Shown here piece by piece: positions 9,970-19,413 of a stretch of 64,000 nucleotides of DNA; the first letter of the stretch is position 1, and the number at the start of each line of letters is the position of its first letter. The notes under the pieces were generated by a model, which saw only the letters and a program-made list of their open reading frames with translations, ran no database searches and was not told the DNA's origin. A program made the translations under genes and the position numbers. The DNA comes from Fragilaria crotonensis (Eukaryota; Bacillariophyta; Fragilariophyceae; Fragilariales; Fragilariaceae), in contig JAKSYS010000137.1 of assembly GCA_022925895.1 (NCBI GenBank), positions 1-64,000 on the forward strand, in the 5' to 3' direction.

Positions 9970-11476
9970 TTCTTTATTCAGATAACGTAGATGGTGTGAA
10001 ACGGTGAATGAACGATTGAACAGACAGTCAAGAACGAACGTGAATGAGATGGTCGTGGTGTCTGCTTTTGAGTTCGTGATAACGGAAAGACACGATTTTG
10101 TGATGGTGCGAGGACCAGATTGGTGCAGTTATTGTGTTGCAGGCAACTGTAGCTGCAATGCCTGCATACAGTGTAAGACACATAAATGCGGAATTCTCAT
10201 GTACTTTCTCCATACCACTTCTTTCAGGTGCGCCACATGATCGGCGAGCGACTATCGATGTTTGGGACCACCAAACACGTATCAACGAGCATACAAATCC
10301 CGTATGGACCTGCAAGAATCAGCCGTGGGACTCAGGCGGAGCACGGATATGCATGAGTAGGTTTCAAGTGTCTGCATAAGTTCATACATACTTGAAGGTA
10401 TTGGCGTCGGTTAGACGTTAAAAAAACGTACATGCAATCGTTCCCGGTTCCTCTCGAACACTTAGGAACTCGGGAATCACTGATGTCGAGGGTCTGCCAG
10501 CTGAGAAATTTAGCTATTTTTGATCGAGTCAGAACCGTTCTTTACCGGATTTTTTATTCGTCCAAGAGTTGGACGGACGCAGCAGAAAATGTACCGCACG
10601 GAACAGTTTGCAGACATGCGGGTTCGGTCGGTGATCGGAGTCCTCGGAGCACCGTTGGCGGTCAATTTCACATACAAAACATAAAATATATACATGTTCT
10701 TGAAATCAATTTTGGCCTTGTGTCATTGGCGCCATTATGCAGAAACCTATCAGGTAGAGGAACAGGAACTACTGGTACAGCACGGATGGTTTTGTACTTG
10801 TACTTCGAGTACAAGTACCTACCCCGGTAGTTTATCAATTCTATCCATGGTAGGAGTATTGTACCTGGCACCAGGTACAGTACCAGTGTCATCTGTCTCC
10901 CATGTCCATGTCCATGTCCCATGTCCCATGTCCCATGTCCATGTCCAAAGAATTCAAACGGAGTCATTCAAATTGGTGGTCGAGAACTAAAGACATGTGT
11001 ATCTGTACTACGTACAGTACGAGGTACCAGTACCTGCGTTTCGGGTTGTACCTTGTACCCTGGCTTTCTGCGTAACCCTGTAGTAGTCTTCTTACGTTGG
11101 CGGAGAATCACGTCTGGTCAGTGGTCAGGCACAAGTACATGTACTCCGAGTACTACGGTAGGTACTCAACTGGGGCATACGTACCTATACATACGCTCCA
11201 GAATACTATGACTATACTCTAGTACTCCAACTACATATTCTCGAAAAGCGAAAAGCAATGCCACGAGTTTCCGATCTGCGCACCCTGCCAACCTCTTCGC
11301 CACTCAGGCTTGATACAATTGTACCGCGAATACTGGTTCTACATCCAATTAAAAGGGGACGAAGACCAAGACTGGTGCAACGTTCGAGTTCGTGATTTGA
11401 ACGTGCTGACATTGCCTCTCTCCCCTCTCTCTCTCTTGTTAGCAGCAGCACGGTTCACAGTTGACATTTACTCATC
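9970..11476. other. Intergenic rich in GTAC palindromes and a CATGTCC microsatellite
   Basis: No coding frame was recognised. From ~10780 to 11230 it is packed with words such as GTACTTGTACTTCGAGTACAAG, CCTGGCACCAGG and CTCCGAGTAC. A hexamer/heptamer run CATGTC(C) covers about 10901-10945. The right end is the likely promoter of the TLDc gene. Confidence 0.6.
10901..10945. repeat. CATGTCC/CATGTC microsatellite
   Basis: About seven tandem units of 6-7 bp alternate between CATGTC and CATGTCC. Confidence 0.85.
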
Positions 11477-12598
11477 ATGCCATCTACCGCCGACAATTAT
11501 AGCACCAATTCAACTGGATCGGGAGATGTGACCCCCGATTCCATGGGCGATTCGGCCCATTCAGAGGCGAATCGAACGTCGGTTGCCATTTCCAATGCCC
11601 TCGTTGGCGAACTTTTGATGGAATCACCATCACCTCCTCGCCGGGTCCGCAGGAGCAATCATCCGAATCGACACGTTATTTCTGCCGATCAACTCAAGGC
11701 AATGCTAGAAACACAAGACAAGGCCGGGCCCACCTGGGTGGAACGGGGAATGAATTGGTGGCAGAAACAAAAGGAACTAAGACAGAGGATTTACTTGCAG
11801 CAGTTGGCGGACGAGCAACGGCGGAAACTGCATGGGGCAGATGCTGATTACAATCACAATTATGTGGGTGAAAGTAATTCTGCCAGTCACTATGATGAAG
11901 ATGACTCTGACCATGACCATCTGGATATTGTGCGGCCATCCAAATCAGGTTCTGGGGTTACCGTCGAACTTGACCTTGATAATAATGGCGATGATATCGA
12001 TGCAAACTTCTGGGTCCCTGAAGTCAAGATTGAACCCGAAGTACTCAAATCCTTCCCGTTCTGCCCGTACATTTTGAACCAACAACAGCGACAGTCGATT
12101 GCTGTGCTGGGCTTGCCACCATCACTGGCATACTGTCGATGGAAACGCTTGTATAGTTTGGCGCGGGATGGAGATTCCTTTGATACCTTTCTGCAACACG
12201 TACAAGGACATACCCATACGCTGTTGGTTATTAAATCGACTCGCGATGTGATGTTTGGTGGCTATGCAGATACAGAATGGAAGGCACAACACCAAGGCAA
12301 TCCGGAGTTTTTTGGCTCTGGGCAAGCATTTCTCTTTCGGATAGACTCGGAGCAAGAAGTGCGTGTCTTCAAGTGGACGGGAGCCAACAGGTACACCCAG
12401 TATCTCGACTACAAAAACTCCATGCTTGCCTTTGGTGGTGGTGGCGATGTCGGAGCGTTTGGACTGTGTATTGAAAAGGATTTTCAGAGAGGTTCAAGCG
12501 GGAATTGTGCAACCTTTGACAATGAACCTCTTTGCGACGACGAAAATTTTGAGATTGTTGATGTCGAATGTTACGGTTTCTTGTCCGGTACTTTTTGA
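11477..12598 (+). CDS. TLDc-domain protein
   Basis: A 373-residue single-exon gene. Residues ~205-370 match the TLDc fold: LGLPPSLAYCRWKRLYSLARDGDSFDTFL, HTLLVIKSTRDVMFGGYADTEW, FFGSGQAFLFRI, the glycine-rich AFGGGGDVGAFGLCIEKDF, and the closing NCATFDNEPL...FEIVDVECYGF. TLDc proteins (the TBC1D24/OXR1/NCOA7 group) protect against oxidative stress, and several bind and regulate the V-ATPase. The N-terminal ~200 residues carry a Trp/Gln/Arg-rich helix (residues ~75-115, WVERGMNWWQKQKELRQR) and acidic low-complexity stretches; no TBC, LysM or EF-hand domain is seen. Introns are absent from the open frame. Which branch of the family it belongs to is not clear. Confidence 0.88.
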   Translation: MPSTADNYSTNSTGSGDVTPDSMGDSAHSEANRTSVAISNALVGELLMESPSPPRRVRRSNHPNRHVISADQLKAMLETQDKAGPTWVERGMNWWQKQKELRQRIYLQQLADEQRRKLHGADADYNHNYVGESNSASHYDEDDSDHDHLDIVRPSKSGSGVTVELDLDNNGDDIDANFWVPEVKIEPEVLKSFPFCPYILNQQQRQSIAVLGLPPSLAYCRWKRLYSLARDGDSFDTFLQHVQGHTHTLLVIKSTRDVMFGGYADTEWKAQHQGNPEFFGSGQAFLFRIDSEQEVRVFKWTGANRYTQYLDYKNSMLAFGGGGDVGAFGLCIEKDFQRGSSGNCATFDNEPLCDDENFEIVDVECYGFLSGTF

Positions 12599-13673
12599 TC
12601 AAGTGGTACGGCATCTCCACGCCAATCTTCGTGCACGAGCCGCCATCTCGGCTCGGTGGACTGCCATTCTGATGTACGTATTCAAAGATTGACCTCGTCA
12701 CGCACGCTCGGTGGCATATATTCAGGGACGGGCCATCAAATGTAGGCACTGGTACAAGTGATATTGACGCTAACTTAACGCTGATTGCCCTTACGACGGC
12801 TAAATCTCAAGGAGTCGAACACAATTCTTTCTACCCGTAGGCTGGGCGTACCGACAGATAGGAAGGGAGCTGAAGACATTATGTTAAATTTTGTCCCTGA
12901 CAGCACCATTGCCTCTGTATTATGCATGCATGACACGAGAAAAAGACGAGAATCCCTATCCATCCCGGTGCCCTGGTGTTTACATCCCTATTTGCAGGAC
13001 GACTTGACCTGCTTTGGTTTGTCGTCCTTACTTCTAATCAACGTCTATAGACCTATGAAAGAAACCCTAGCCTTCTCCACCGACACATCGACAAAATCTG
13101 CATCTCCATCTTTGTACTTGTAGTTCCTTTGGAGATAATCGTCAAGCTCGGCTGTGACCACAGTTTTCACCTTGAAGCTTGGAACAGCACGATCAACAGT
13201 GTGAAGAATTCATTGTCGTCAGCGCGCTCCCACCTCTGTCTACTTGAAGCATCTTTCCACATGTTCTTGTCGGATAATCCTGTATTGCGAGACACAGAGA
13301 CTGAATGATGCCAGGAACCACACTTCAACGTGGAAGCAAATAGGTTGCTCGAGGAGAAGGGTCTGGCATGCATGCTATAAGATCACCAAATCAGAGACTA
13401 CATACTTAACTCCTAGACCTACCTGAAGGCTCCGGATGTCCACGATATACCTGTCCAGAAATGGGGAAATCCGAGATGCATATGAGTCAAACCCAAAACA
13501 CCGCCTGGTTTTTAGTGAGGTTTCGAACAATTTATGCTTAATTGACTCTTCACTAAGAGCTCGAGCTTTTCCTGGTTTGGAGTGTATTGATGCTTTATAA
13601 AGGTATCGAGAACGAGTATCATAAGTATTCTATTCATTTCATAATCTATTGAACATCACAGCGTCACCGCTCA
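12599..13673. other. Intergenic between TLDc and protease genes
   Basis: The two genes converge here. No supported coding frame; an AT-rich stretch near 13490-13660 is likely 3' flank of the protease gene. Confidence 0.5.
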
Positions 13674-15194
13674 TCATCCGCAAGCATTACAAGTTGCCCT
13701 GCATATGTCACGCACCAACTCATTTGTGGGGCAGACTCTGCCTTGCACATCCGGTCGTTGCGACAACCAAAGACAAGTTTGCATGGTGTCTTCCATCATC
13801 AGAGTTCCTTCACCATCCCTGCAATCATCAGCACCATCCCCCAAGTCTTCTCCAAAATCATCATTATCTCCATCCTCACTGCAACTTCCGCAAGTCTCCG
13901 GACATATCGTCCATGCGTCGTGATCCGGATTGCAGATATCTGCTTGGACGGTGGGTCGCAATAACAGCCAAACACAGCTTCGTTGGACGTTACTGAGATG
14001 AAATTCCTCCGTATCAGAGTCTAGACAAAAGGTCACCACATCAGGCGGCGTGTCGACGTTGGCGTCTCCAGCCGATCGATCGGACGATCGAACACAAGAA
14101 TTGCAGGTTGCGGGACAAGCCGTGTAGGCAGCTTGCCCTGGGAAACATGCCTTTACTTGAGGGTTTGCTCTCAAAAAGGCACAGTTCAAATTCTTAATGC
14201 CATTGATCGCGAACGAGGCAGACGAGTCATCACTGCATGAAGTGGTGGGTTGGGCGGGTATGTCTTGATTCAAAAGCCCAGAATGTATGTCTAGGCTCGT
14301 TCTTTTTGGCACCGAATACCTGCGGTACATTCGATTCAAGACGGTATCAATCCATGGCTTTCCAGCCGATACGCGAGCATAGACTCCTGGGTACGTTGCC
14401 TCGGCACATCCACGGCCCCAACTCACGATTCCCACAACTTTTTCGACACCATTGACATTCATCATGATGGGTCCGCCCGAATCTCCTTGGCAGGAATCTT
14501 GTCCGGGGTCTCGTGCGCAGAACATGGTAATGTCACGAATGCTGTTATCTCCGTAGTTTAAGTTGCATCGGAAAGGATCGGTCATTTTCACTTCGGCTGC
14601 ATTGAGCCAGACTGTGCTGCCTGCCCCTTCAGCCGCATCTCCAATTCCAATGACTGTCATTGACATACCTGTACTTGGCATGTATGAAAGGCCATTCAAT
14701 GGCATCGCGGGGATGCCATAAACGAGCGAGCTCAGTTTCATCAATCCAAAATCAAATTCTCGAGTTCTTGTGTTGTAACGTGGGTGCCTAATAGCCTTGG
14801 CGACGGACCTGACCTCCATTCCTGCGTAAGATGAAAATGTGTTGTAGGCATTGACGTATGCCGTGTACGAATCATAAGCAGACACGCAATGAGCTGCCGT
14901 CAAGACCACCAGTGGGGAGATCAAGACTCCTCCGCAGTGAAGTCGCGAGCCGCGATCGATGCGAACGAAGGACCTGTAGCGGTTTCTGTAAGGTTGGTAG
15001 CCTCCAACAATTCGAGCTAGATCTTCTACCGATGGAATTGTTCCGTTTAGCGCAGCATCCAACTCTGAATCAAACTCGGTATTGGAATGGACATCTCCAT
15101 CGACTTCCGTGCTGCCTGCAAGTGCGAGGAAGATCAATACCAGGGCGAGCCATAGAGTCTGCCGCAGGTGAGATTGTGGCGCACACGATCTCAT
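13674..15194 (-). CDS. Secreted trypsin-like serine protease with three Cys-rich modules
   Basis: A 506-residue S1-family protease. A signal peptide (hydrophobic residues ~13-27) and short propeptide lead to the activation site DLAR|IVGG (61/62). The triad is His102 in LTAAHC, Asp148 in EFDFGLMKL and Ser239 in GDSGGP; Asp233 sits six residues before Ser239, predicting cleavage after Arg or Lys. After the catalytic domain come three ~45-residue repeats, each with six Cys and ending CPATCNSC, CPETCGSC or CRATCNACG, resembling ShKT-type modules, presumably for binding or anchoring outside the cell. All key residues are present, so it should be active. The start at 15194 gives the signal peptide directly. 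Confidence 0.93.
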   Translation of the reverse strand: MRSCAPQSHLRQTLWLALVLIFLALAGSTEVDGDVHSNTEFDSELDAALNGTIPSVEDLARIVGGYQPYRNRYRSFVRIDRGSRLHCGGVLISPLVVLTAAHCVSAYDSYTAYVNAYNTFSSYAGMEVRSVAKAIRHPRYNTRTREFDFGLMKLSSLVYGIPAMPLNGLSYMPSTGMSMTVIGIGDAAEGAGSTVWLNAAEVKMTDPFRCNLNYGDNSIRDITMFCARDPGQDSCQGDSGGPIMMNVNGVEKVVGIVSWGRGCAEATYPGVYARVSAGKPWIDTVLNRMYRRYSVPKRTSLDIHSGLLNQDIPAQPTTSCSDDSSASFAINGIKNLNCAFLRANPQVKACFPGQAAYTACPATCNSCVRSSDRSAGDANVDTPPDVVTFCLDSDTEEFHLSNVQRSCVWLLLRPTVQADICNPDHDAWTICPETCGSCSEDGDNDDFGEDLGDGADDCRDGEGTLMMEDTMQTCLWLSQRPDVQGRVCPTNELVRDICRATCNACG

Positions 15195-16458
15195 TGTTGA
15201 TGATTCGAGGCTGTGTTGAGAAGTTATTGGTTGAGGTGATGGTATCGTCTATAACAGGCTCTTGGTGAACTTGGTGTGTACTCGGAGTAGTACGAGTAGT
15301 GACTTTGTGATTACGGAATCCGTAGATTGGTGGACAATTATGTGGCATGCGACATCAATCCCGAGTGCAGCAACCGTAGCAAAGGGTGCGATGTGACTCG
15401 AGACCTCGATACTCGAGTCATCATTGCCTTCTCGGAGTAAAACGCAATGGGCGCTATTTTGCCACAGTCTCTATGTAAAATAAACATATATCATATAATG
15501 TATGTCATACTCCAGTACGTTGAATCATACGTGTTGGCTTTTTGTACCGTAAACTGGTACGGTACTCTGAGTAAACTGAACGGCAGTGTGATATAGCATC
15601 AGGGTCCATGTACTGTAGTACTTGGTGCTACCAGTACGTCGCCAATGAGGTCTTTGCAATGCCCTTTGAATCAATGCTGTGTACCACTATATGAAGTACT
15701 GCTGTACACATACGAAGGAAATCGGAGTGTGACATATGTGCCGCATGAAGATTTAAACCAATGACTCTTGGGCTTGGGCTTATTAAAAGATTTTCAAGAC
15801 CTCGGTCACGTCATGACGCCATCGGGGTTTGGTCGTAATGTCCTTTCATGGATCATGATTTGGACGATACACGAAAATAGATTAACATCTTTACTCTACT
15901 GCAACAAGATCAACGATAAGGTCTACCTGTCCGTCACATTTTCTTTGGACATTTTCAATAACATAGTACTACTCGTAGTACTGTAGTAGCATAACATTAA
16001 TCGTGTGAACTGTGTTGCGTGCATCGTGCGCGGCAGCGATAGCGAGCCTAATGGCAGTGATTGGGGATTGGGGTATGCTAGGGGACATCGTCAAAGTGGG
16101 ATAGCACAGAATGAAATGTACCTGGTAGTATGGTAGTACATGATATATATATGCACATTTAGCGTCTTTCGACCGATATCTTCCAGAGTCCTCCAGTAAT
16201 CCGAGTACCAGGTACAAGTACGACAGTACATCGAAGAACAAAGCAGTTGCCAAGTTAAGTTATACTACAGGTTACAGGTAGGGACATGCTATTCGAGCAT
16301 TGAATCTATCTGTAGGTTGACGAGAAATGGCGCAAGTGCTTTAAGCGCATGACGCATGAGGCATGATGAGCCAGCCCGATTGGACCTTCCTGTACGGTAG
16401 TAACTTACTGGAGTAAAGCTTAGCCATTTCCTTTGTAACTTGACTTGACATGTACGCA
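15195..16458. other. Intergenic rich in GTAC words
   Basis: No supported coding frame. Contains many GTAC/AGTACT words near 15280-15720 and 16110-16260. Confidence 0.55.
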
Positions 16459-18741
16459 TCAACTCCGATGACTTAGAGTCTCCACAGTCCGCACAATTTG
16501 CCTCGCCCATTGCACAAGCGCACCCATACTTTCTCTTGGAACTTCGTCGTGAGGACAGTGTCCGCCGTTAATTGCGGCGACGGTGATTCCCTCGCGCAAG
16601 GAGCCCAACATTGCTGCCCGGCCCTTGGCATCATTGAGTGGGTCCAGCATGCCCTGTGCCACCAGCACAGGTCCGCGAAAAATACCTTCAATTTCATCGC
16701 TACCCGAACCAATGTCAGCTCCCAAGATTTCATTGGCTGTGCGTGGAATGGGAAGTTTGGAACCAGAAATCATAACATTCACAGCGCCTGGATCCAAGGA
16801 GTCGCGCAAGATGTTGCGGCATAATTGCTCGTCGGCAGCGTCTGGGTTGATGGGGTACACGTTTTTGCAGATTTGCTGAATGTTGGGTCGTAGGTACGCA
16901 AGAAGACCATTCCCAAAGATTCGCGCGATTGGTCGGGGAGCAGGCTTGCATGCGGATAAGCCGTCTTGGGCAGTTAGCTGGGCCACAGTTACGAAGTCAT
17001 CACCAGACTCTTGCACAGCCATAATCTCTTCTTGGGTTTGAATCTTGCCAGCCGTGTTGAACAAAGTCAGACCGGAACATCGATTTGAACCTGGGGCGCC
17101 TAGACTAGAAAAGGCACCTTCTCCAGTGACCGAATCATCAGCTGCCACGCTCATGCTCGTGTAACCACCAATCGAGTTTCCACCAACAACAAAGGATTCC
17201 CATTTTTCATGGGCAATCCCAATTTCTTTGACAAAGTCACCGACATAGCCGCTCCAAAGGTATTGTGTGTATGTCAACGCTGGTTTCTCAGACCGCCCGA
17301 AGCCGATCAAGTCCGGTGCCAAGACCTGATCAAAAACAGATGTAGGAGGCGATTCCAACAGCACATCCACGGAACGTTTCCACTGCGAACTTGACGCGCC
17401 AAAGCCATGGACAAGTAGGAGACCCGATTTACTCTCCGGCGCCGTTGCCCTCAAGTCTTTTCGTGCATACCGACACAGAAATCCATGCCACCTCCAATAC
17501 CCATACTCTAATCCATCGGGCTCGCTTGGAATAGTAGCCAACAATTTGTGCCACTCCCTTCCTTCCACCATACACTGCAAGGCGCTCTGATAAAACGGAT
17601 TAAAAGGTGCTTGCACTGCAGCATGCCATATGCGTCGTGGCGAAATGGTTCCCAACCATAAGGGTGCCGCCAGATATCGTGTCATGGATTCTCCTGCAAT
17701 CATGTTTTGAGTAACTGGCAATGAAGGCAGCGCGGAACTAGCACTCCCGTCCCCCCTCATCATCCATGCCATGGACGCGTGTTCCAGCGACTCAACTTTC
17801 CGTTGATAGGACCTTCCAACGTATCGTTCATGTCGAGCCCATTGCTCATCGTCTTCCTGGCAGACCTCCGTATAGTCTTGAACGGCTTGCCATACATGCT
17901 GTTCACCAACGGTAGTCGACGGCACGCCTCCCCAGTGCGTGCCAAATATCCCAGTCCCTTTTTCTTGCTGAACCCTCTGAGGGTCAAGAGAAGGGATCGC
18001 GCGATGTATGAGTTGGAGAATCATGTCGCATGTGGGGACCGTCGTTGATAAGGCGGCACAAGATGCTCGTCTTTCGATTGGGACTGGATCTCGTGGAGTT
18101 TCCAGTGGCTGTCGGACAGCAACATTCTTGATTCGTTGTTGATAGTCTGTGTAGGAATTAGTCATCCCCACCAGATTCCATGGTTCATCTCGCAAATGAC
18201 AGTTCCAAGTGTGAACATTCGTTCGGTCTGTGATAAGTGAGAATGGTCCATACCCCAGAGAATTGTCGACAGGATCTAAATCGCAGACATGGATATGTAC
18301 ATCGCCAGACAACAGCTTTAAGTCTTGGAGCGTTTCCTCTAGAGTAGTAACAGACACGTGCAAGTCAAGTTCCAACTGAAGTAGGGATTCTTTAAGGTCC
18401 GTCAAGGCGGCGGCAATCATGTCCGCAGTATCACCTGCATGCGCCACTGGAAGCTTGGCAAGATTCAATGGATCGAGCACCACTATCGGAAGTATTTTGC
18501 TTCCACTTTCCGCCAAAGCTGTCTGAATCCCAATGTGATCGTCGAGGCGCAAATCGCCCAAACCAAAGAGCACAACGTCGAGCCGGTCTTTGAATTCGAA
18601 GGAAGTCGAATGTGCGAGAAGATTCGGGTTCGAGAAAGTTCTACGTTGTCCCAGACAAACGAAGGCAAAGGCTTGTGCCGAAATCCATAGGACTAACAGC
18701 AACGTCCTGGAGGCTGCGGCGCTGTAAGCTCTCACCATCAT
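16459..18741 (-). CDS. Photolyase-like/alpha-beta hydrolase fusion protein, likely plastid
   Basis: About 760 residues from the ATG at 18741, the first of a Met-Met pair that leads into a hydrophobic signal and AQAFAFVCLG, similar to the diatom ASAFAP cleavage motif. The first half is a partial photolyase/cryptochrome: the DLRLDDH antenna-domain signature, VVLDP, then GESMTRYLAAPLWLGTISPRRIW from the start of the FAD domain, after which the rest of the FAD domain is missing. The linker YWRWHGFLCRYA leads into an alpha/beta hydrolase: LLLVHGFGASSSQW, nucleophile in GGNSIGGY, Asp in GMLDPLNDAKGR, His in GGHCPHDEVP. Plants encode the same fusion (Arabidopsis At4g25290-type), so this is a conserved architecture. 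Whether the first half binds a chromophore is unknown. Confidence 0.9.
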   Translation of the reverse strand: MMVRAYSAAASRTLLLVLWISAQAFAFVCLGQRRTFSNPNLLAHSTSFEFKDRLDVVLFGLGDLRLDDHIGIQTALAESGSKILPIVVLDPLNLAKLPVAHAGDTADMIAAALTDLKESLLQLELDLHVSVTTLEETLQDLKLLSGDVHIHVCDLDPVDNSLGYGPFSLITDRTNVHTWNCHLRDEPWNLVGMTNSYTDYQQRIKNVAVRQPLETPRDPVPIERRASCAALSTTVPTCDMILQLIHRAIPSLDPQRVQQEKGTGIFGTHWGGVPSTTVGEQHVWQAVQDYTEVCQEDDEQWARHERYVGRSYQRKVESLEHASMAWMMRGDGSASSALPSLPVTQNMIAGESMTRYLAAPLWLGTISPRRIWHAAVQAPFNPFYQSALQCMVEGREWHKLLATIPSEPDGLEYGYWRWHGFLCRYARKDLRATAPESKSGLLLVHGFGASSSQWKRSVDVLLESPPTSVFDQVLAPDLIGFGRSEKPALTYTQYLWSGYVGDFVKEIGIAHEKWESFVVGGNSIGGYTSMSVAADDSVTGEGAFSSLGAPGSNRCSGLTLFNTAGKIQTQEEIMAVQESGDDFVTVAQLTAQDGLSACKPAPRPIARIFGNGLLAYLRPNIQQICKNVYPINPDAADEQLCRNILRDSLDPGAVNVMISGSKLPIPRTANEILGADIGSGSDEIEGIFRGPVLVAQGMLDPLNDAKGRAAMLGSLREGITVAAINGGHCPHDEVPRESMGALVQWARQIVRTVETLSHRS

Positions 18742-19413
18742 TGAAATCTTAAAAGAAATGATTTCTGATTTCAATGCTTTTTCCGTGTTATGTTCACATG
18801 TACTCGTACATTGCATGCGATACGATCTTCGAAGCAGTCAGAGTGTAATGATGTAATGATGCTTCGAGTCGTATCCAGCGCCACGTATGTGTGTCCGCGT
18901 CTATCCTTTCTGGGCTGAGTACTGTATACTGTATACTGTATAAGCAATGCACACCTGTACTGCATTACAACGAGTACAGTAAGTACTAGCAGTACTTCAG
19001 AAACTACTGCTTACTGTGCACTCCACCCAACTTGGCATACCAGTACCTCGAGCATTGGTACGCAGTACTCCAGTTCTGGAGAAGAGATCAACAGATATAG
19101 ATTATGATAGATCCTCGTGCAATGACGGACTTAGTCTGCGCTGTGTATAGATGAAGCCGGCGGACCTACTTTGGATTGAGAAATCAGAGCATGAGTGAAG
19201 TCCACCACAAGCCAAGTCGTGTCTATTCTCGGAAGGTACTCCAGTGCATATTTATTGGCGCGTGGTGTGTTTTAATGAAAATGTATGAGTACCAGGCAAA
19301 TCATGCATGAACTAGAATTTGAGTTGCTTCATAATAGACTGGTCATCCATTGAAGCCCACCACGCATACCCCTCGGACAAGCCTAACTAGTATTCCGAGT
19401 GTTACGCGCTATG
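18742..19413. other. Intergenic, no supported gene
   Basis: Upstream of the fusion gene and downstream of the channel gene. Contains a short TACTGTA repeat near 18920-18945 and several GTAC words; no coding frame is supported. Confidence 0.5.

Noticed and set aside
10668-10967. His/Gly-rich ORF on the minus strand
   Set aside because: The His-Gly run is only the CATGTCC microsatellite read in reverse.
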